From: Candidatus Rokuibacteriota bacterium | Lineage (GTDB): Bacteria > Methylomirabilota > Methylomirabilia > Rokubacteriales > CSP1-6 | DNA length: 8,564 bases | Assembly (NCBI GenBank): GCA_016179165.1 | Contig: JACORX010000466.1 | Location: 1 to 8,564 of the forward strand | Direction: 5' to 3' | Shown here: positions 5,706 to 8,564 of the stretch, piece after piece | Position numbering within the stretch: the first letter of the stretch is position 1 | Layout of the letters: each line of letters opens with the position of its first letter | Notes under the pieces: generated by a model | What the model saw: the letters and a program-made list of their open reading frames with translations, nothing else | What the model was told of the DNA's origin: nothing | Database searches by the model: none | Translations under genes and position numbers: made by a program

Positions 5706-7535
5706 ATGCGGGTGCAAGCGATCAAGCGGCTGCTGGTCGGCGCGCCGATGGCGCTGTCCCAGGCCCGGCACGAACGGCTGGGCAAGGCGGTGGCGCTGGC
5801 GGTATTCGCCTCCGACCCGTTGTCGTCGGTGGCGTACGCGACCGAAGAGATTCTGCTGGTTCTGATCCTTGCCGGCAGTGCCGCCCTCAGCTACTCGTTG
5901 CCGATCGCGCTCGGCATCGCCCTCCTGCTGGCGATCGTCGTCGTCTCGTACCACCAGACGGTCCACGCCTATCCTCAGGGAGGCGGGGCCTACCTGGTCG
6001 CCAAGGACAACCTCGGCCTGCCGCCCGCGCTGACCGCTGCCGCGGCCCTGCTGATCGACTACGTCCTGACCGTGTCCGTGTCGGCTGCGGCCGGCATTCA
6101 CGCGTTGACGTCGGCGCTGCCAGCGCTCCATCCGTATCGAGTGGTCCTGTGCGTCGTGGCGATCGTCGTGGTCGCGCTGGGGAACCTGCGGGGGGTCCGG
6201 GAATCCGGGAGGCTGTTTGCCGCGCCGACCTACTTCTTCGTCGTCAGCATTTTCGTCATGGTCAGCTACGGACTCATCGCAGCGGCGTTCGGGTGGCTGC
6301 CCGAAGCGCCCTACGAATCCCATCCCCCCGGCCTCGAGGGCCTCGGGCTATTTCTGCTCTTGAGGGCTTATTCGGCCGGCTGTACGGCGCTGACGGGCGT
6401 CGAGGCCGTCTCGAACGGCGTGCAAGCCCTGAAGCCGCCCGAGGGGCGAAACGCCCAAATCGTCCTGACGTGGCTCGGCCTCATCTCGATCGCCATGTTC
6501 CTCGGGATCACCTACCTCGCGTTCGACTTCGGGATTGTCCCCGGTGGCGACGAGACGGTTGTGTCGAAGATCGCTCGGCGCGTGTTCGGGAGCGGGCCGC
6601 CGTACTACGCTGTCCAGGCGGCCACCATGCTCATCCTGCTCCTCGCCGCCAACACGTCGTACGCGGGCTTTCCGCGCCTCTCGTCGATCCTTGCCCGCGA
6701 CCGGTTCCTGCCGAGGCAGCTGGCCACTCAAGGCGACCGTCTCGTGTTCTCGAACGGCATCGTCATCCTGAGCGGCTTCGCCATCGCCATGGTCGTGCTC
6801 TTCGGGGGCGACACCCACGCGCTCCTCCCTCTCTACGCCATCGGCGTGTTCATGTCGTTCACGCTCTCGCAGGGCGGGATGGTGCGCCGCTGGCTACGGC
6901 TGAAGGAGCGGGGGTGGCGCTGGCGGATGTGCGTCAACGGCGTTGGCGCGGGCGTGACCGGCGTCGTCCTCCTGACCCTGGCGGTCACGAAGTTCATGGA
7001 AGGCGCCTGGATCGTGGTCGTGGTCGTGCCGCTCCTGGTGCTCGTCTTCGCGGTGATGCACCGCCACTATGAGGGAGTAGCCGTCGAGCTGTCGCTGGAA
7101 GGTCTCGAGAGTCCGCCGAAGTTCCAGCACACCGTGCTCATACTCATCGGCGACGTCCATCGCGGCGTCGTGCGTGCCGTGCAGTACGCGCGGACCCTCG
7201 CGGCGCCGGAGGCCGCCGTGCGGGCCGTCTTCGTGGAGACAGACCCGGCACGCACCCTGAAGGTCGAGGAGAGATGGGCGGCCTGGGGGCTGGGCGTGCC
7301 CCTCGTGGTCCTGACGTCGCCCTACCGGTCGATCCTGCGCCCATTGCTGGAGTACATCGACCAGATTCAGTCGCGCGGCGACGATCAGATGGTCACGATA
7401 GTCCTACCGGAGTTCCTCCCCCGGAGGTGGTGGCAGCACGCGTTGCACAACCAGACGGCCCTGCTGGTCAAGGGCGCGCTCCTGTTTCACAAGAACATCG
7501 TCGTCGCCGACGTGCCGTACCTGCTGAAGCGCTGA
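5706..7535 (+). CDS. KimA-type (APC superfamily) potassium transporter
   Basis: A 609-aa inner-membrane permease expected to import K+ with H+. Length and layout match Bacillus subtilis KimA (about 607 aa): a membrane core of about 12 helices (roughly 25-455), then a cytoplasmic USP-like domain (about 470-609) beginning F-Q-H-T-V-L-I-L-I-G. Residues I recall as lining the KimA K+ site have counterparts at nearly the same positions: Asp37 and Tyr44 in SDPLSSVAYATEE, Asp118, Tyr119 and Ser126 in DYVLTVSVS, and Tyr377 in LPLYAIGVFMSF. YPQGGGAY (89-96) is also typical. The start could be GTG 5697 or ATG 5706. I chose ATG because it puts I-K-R and all the site residues within one position of KimA. 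In Bacillus kimA is under a c-di-AMP riboswitch, but the gap here leaves no room for one. The divergent KdpE-like regulator is the likely controller. Whether the C-terminal domain binds c-di-AMP is unknown. Confidence 0.88.
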   Translation: MRVQAIKRLLVGAPMALSQARHERLGKAVALAVFASDPLSSVAYATEEILLVLILAGSAALSYSLPIALGIALLLAIVVVSYHQTVHAYPQGGGAYLVAKDNLGLPPALTAAAALLIDYVLTVSVSAAAGIHALTSALPALHPYRVVLCVVAIVVVALGNLRGVRESGRLFAAPTYFFVVSIFVMVSYGLIAAAFGWLPEAPYESHPPGLEGLGLFLLLRAYSAGCTALTGVEAVSNGVQALKPPEGRNAQIVLTWLGLISIAMFLGITYLAFDFGIVPGGDETVVSKIARRVFGSGPPYYAVQAATMLILLLAANTSYAGFPRLSSILARDRFLPRQLATQGDRLVFSNGIVILSGFAIAMVVLFGGDTHALLPLYAIGVFMSFTLSQGGMVRRWLRLKERGWRWRMCVNGVGAGVTGVVLLTLAVTKFMEGAWIVVVVVPLLVLVFAVMHRHYEGVAVELSLEGLESPPKFQHTVLILIGDVHRGVVRAVQYARTLAAPEAAVRAVFVETDPARTLKVEERWAAWGLGVPLVVLTSPYRSILRPLLEYIDQIQSRGDDQMVTIVLPEFLPRRWWQHALHNQTALLVKGALLFHKNIVVADVPYLLKR

Positions 7536-7540
7536 TCAGC
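7531..7540. repeat. Palindrome spanning two abutting convergent stop codons
   Basis: GCTGATCAGC is a perfect 10-bp palindrome. It contains the permease TGA (7533-7535) and, on the other strand, the TGA of the CaiB-family gene (7538-7536), with no base between the genes. No U-tract terminator is present; transcripts must end inside the opposing gene or depend on Rho. Confidence 0.7.
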
Positions 7541-8564
7541 CGACGACCTTTTTCTCCCGCAGCGCCTTGACGTCCGCCGCGCTCATCCCCAACTCGCGCA
7601 GGACGGCGTCGGTGTGCTCGCCGGCGTGCGGCGCCGCGGTGCGCACGCTGCCGGGCGTGCCGGAGAGCTTGATCGGGATGCCGAACTCCTTGATCGTGCC
7701 GAGCGTCGGGTGCTTGACCTCCACGACCATGTCGCGGGCCTGGACCTGCGGGTCGGCGACCATCTCCTCGGGGTCGTAGACCTTGCCCACGCAGACGTCG
7801 GCCTTGACGAGGATTTCGAACCACTCGTCGCGGTTCTTGGTTCGGATGATGGCCTCGATGTCCTCGCGCGCCTTGACCTCCTCCGCGTTGGCCGCGCGGA
7901 CGAACTGGTCGTGCGTGCGCGCGAAGCGAACGAAGTCGGGGCGTCCGATGGCCTTGCAGAAGTTCTCCCAGAGCCAGGGTTCGGTGCAGCCGATGGTGAG
8001 GAGCTTACCGTCCTTGGTGTCGTAGATCGCGTAGTAGGGGTAGGACCCGCCGAGGAAGCCCTCGCCGCGCTTGGGCGCCAGGCCATCACTGAAATAGAAG
8101 CGCATGTTGGGCGTGGCGGCCAGGAGCGCGATCGACGTGTCGAGGTAGGAGACGTCCACGTGCTGGCCCTTGCCCGTGCGCTCGCGGGCGAAGAGCGCGT
8201 ACATGACGCCGAGCGCGCCGTGCATGCTGGCGCCCGCGTAGTCGGCGACGAGGTTGAGCGGGATCGCCGGCTTGCGGTCGGGCTCGCCGATGAGGTTGAG
8301 GACGCCCGCGAGCGACAGGTAGTTCATGTCGTGGGCGGGGAAATCGCGATACGGGCCGTCCTGGCCGAACCCGGACAGCGAGCAGTACACGAGGCGCGGG
8401 TTGATCTTCTGCAGATCCTCGTATCCGGCTCCAAGCCTTTTCATGACGCCGGGCCGGAACCCTTCGATGATCACGTCGGCCTCGGCGGCGAGCTTCCGGA
8501 AGACCGCCTGGCCCGCGGGCAACTTCAGATTCAACGTCATGGACCGCTTGTTGCGGTTCACGAA
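7536..8564 (-). CDS. CaiB/BaiF-family acyl-CoA enzyme, alpha-methylacyl-CoA racemase-like (5' end cut by window)
   Basis: The visible 343 codons lack the N-terminus. The frame is open to the edge (F-V-N-R-N-K-R-S, the conserved segment that normally follows the first strand and helix), and about 50 residues are probably missing. The GTG at 8561 is not the true start. Counting that codon as 1, AHDMNYLSLAGVLNLIG (76-92) gives His77, NLVADYAG (103-110) gives Asp107, and TEPWLW (193-198) gives Glu194. These line up with His126, Asp156 and Glu241 of Mycobacterium tuberculosis alpha-methylacyl-CoA racemase (same 30-residue His-Asp spacing, from memory). CoA-transferases of the family use an Asp in the GKGQHVDVSYLD region (Asp141 here), which is also present, so transferase activity cannot be excluded. 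The C-terminal LGTIKEFGIPIKLSGTP and GEHTDAVLRELG are standard for the fold. Likely role: epimerising 2-methyl-branched acyl-CoAs or CoA transfer in acid catabolism. Confidence 0.88.
   Translation of the reverse strand, partial: FVNRNKRSMTLNLKLPAGQAVFRKLAAEADVIIEGFRPGVMKRLGAGYEDLQKINPRLVYCSLSGFGQDGPYRDFPAHDMNYLSLAGVLNLIGEPDRKPAIPLNLVADYAGASMHGALGVMYALFARERTGKGQHVDVSYLDTSIALLAATPNMRFYFSDGLAPKRGEGFLGGSYPYYAIYDTKDGKLLTIGCTEPWLWENFCKAIGRPDFVRFARTHDQFVRAANAEEVKAREDIEAIIRTKNRDEWFEILVKADVCVGKVYDPEEMVADPQVQARDMVVEVKHPTLGTIKEFGIPIKLSGTPGSVRTAAPHAGEHTDAVLRELGMSAADVKALREKKVVG

Noticed and set aside
1..8564. tRNA, rRNA, CRISPR array, insertion sequence, phage or toxin-antitoxin genes
   Set aside because: No matching sequence, repeat-spacer pattern, transposase motif or terminal repeats were seen on either strand.

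Overview
This is a GC-rich, densely coding bacterial stretch with no RNA gene, insertion sequence, CRISPR array or phage gene. Six loci are visible, one of them broken and one cut by the window edge. The GC-rich codon use and the mixture of families (exported creatininase homologue, YVTN propeller, CaiB/BaiF enzyme, KdpDE-like regulators, KimA-like permease) would suit a soil or groundwater bacterium such as Rokubacteria/Methylomirabilota or a proteobacterium. That placement is inference only; no phylogenetic marker is present.

Left block (1-2954). A class I SAM-dependent methyltransferase is on the minus strand. An 84-bp gap separates it from a plus-strand pair: an exported creatininase-family protein and, 30 bp later, an exported YVTN/YncE-like beta-propeller. 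The propeller gene is interrupted by one in-frame TAG at codon 184, but reading otherwise continues in the same frame to the family's normal C-terminus. The creatininase homologue keeps the fold motifs but departs from the textbook metal-ligand pattern.

Central block (2955-7535) looks like a potassium-homeostasis module. On the minus strand, three genes overlap end to start: a small two-helix membrane protein, a short KdpD-like histidine kinase without the N-terminal KdpD and USP domains, and a KdpE-like response regulator. Divergent from them, across a roughly 140-bp control region, is a KimA-type (APC superfamily) potassium transporter that keeps the known K+-site residues. The control region has two exact 6-bp direct repeats, each with 11-bp spacing and all on one 11-bp grid. 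One pair resembles the E. coli KdpE box. The likely logic is that the kinase/regulator pair controls the KimA-like permease instead of the usual kdpFABC operon, and possibly controls itself.

Right block (7536-8564). A CaiB/BaiF-family enzyme on the minus strand loses its first ~50 residues at the window edge. It carries the His/Asp/Glu set of alpha-methylacyl-CoA racemases. Its stop codon directly abuts that of the permease with no bases between.
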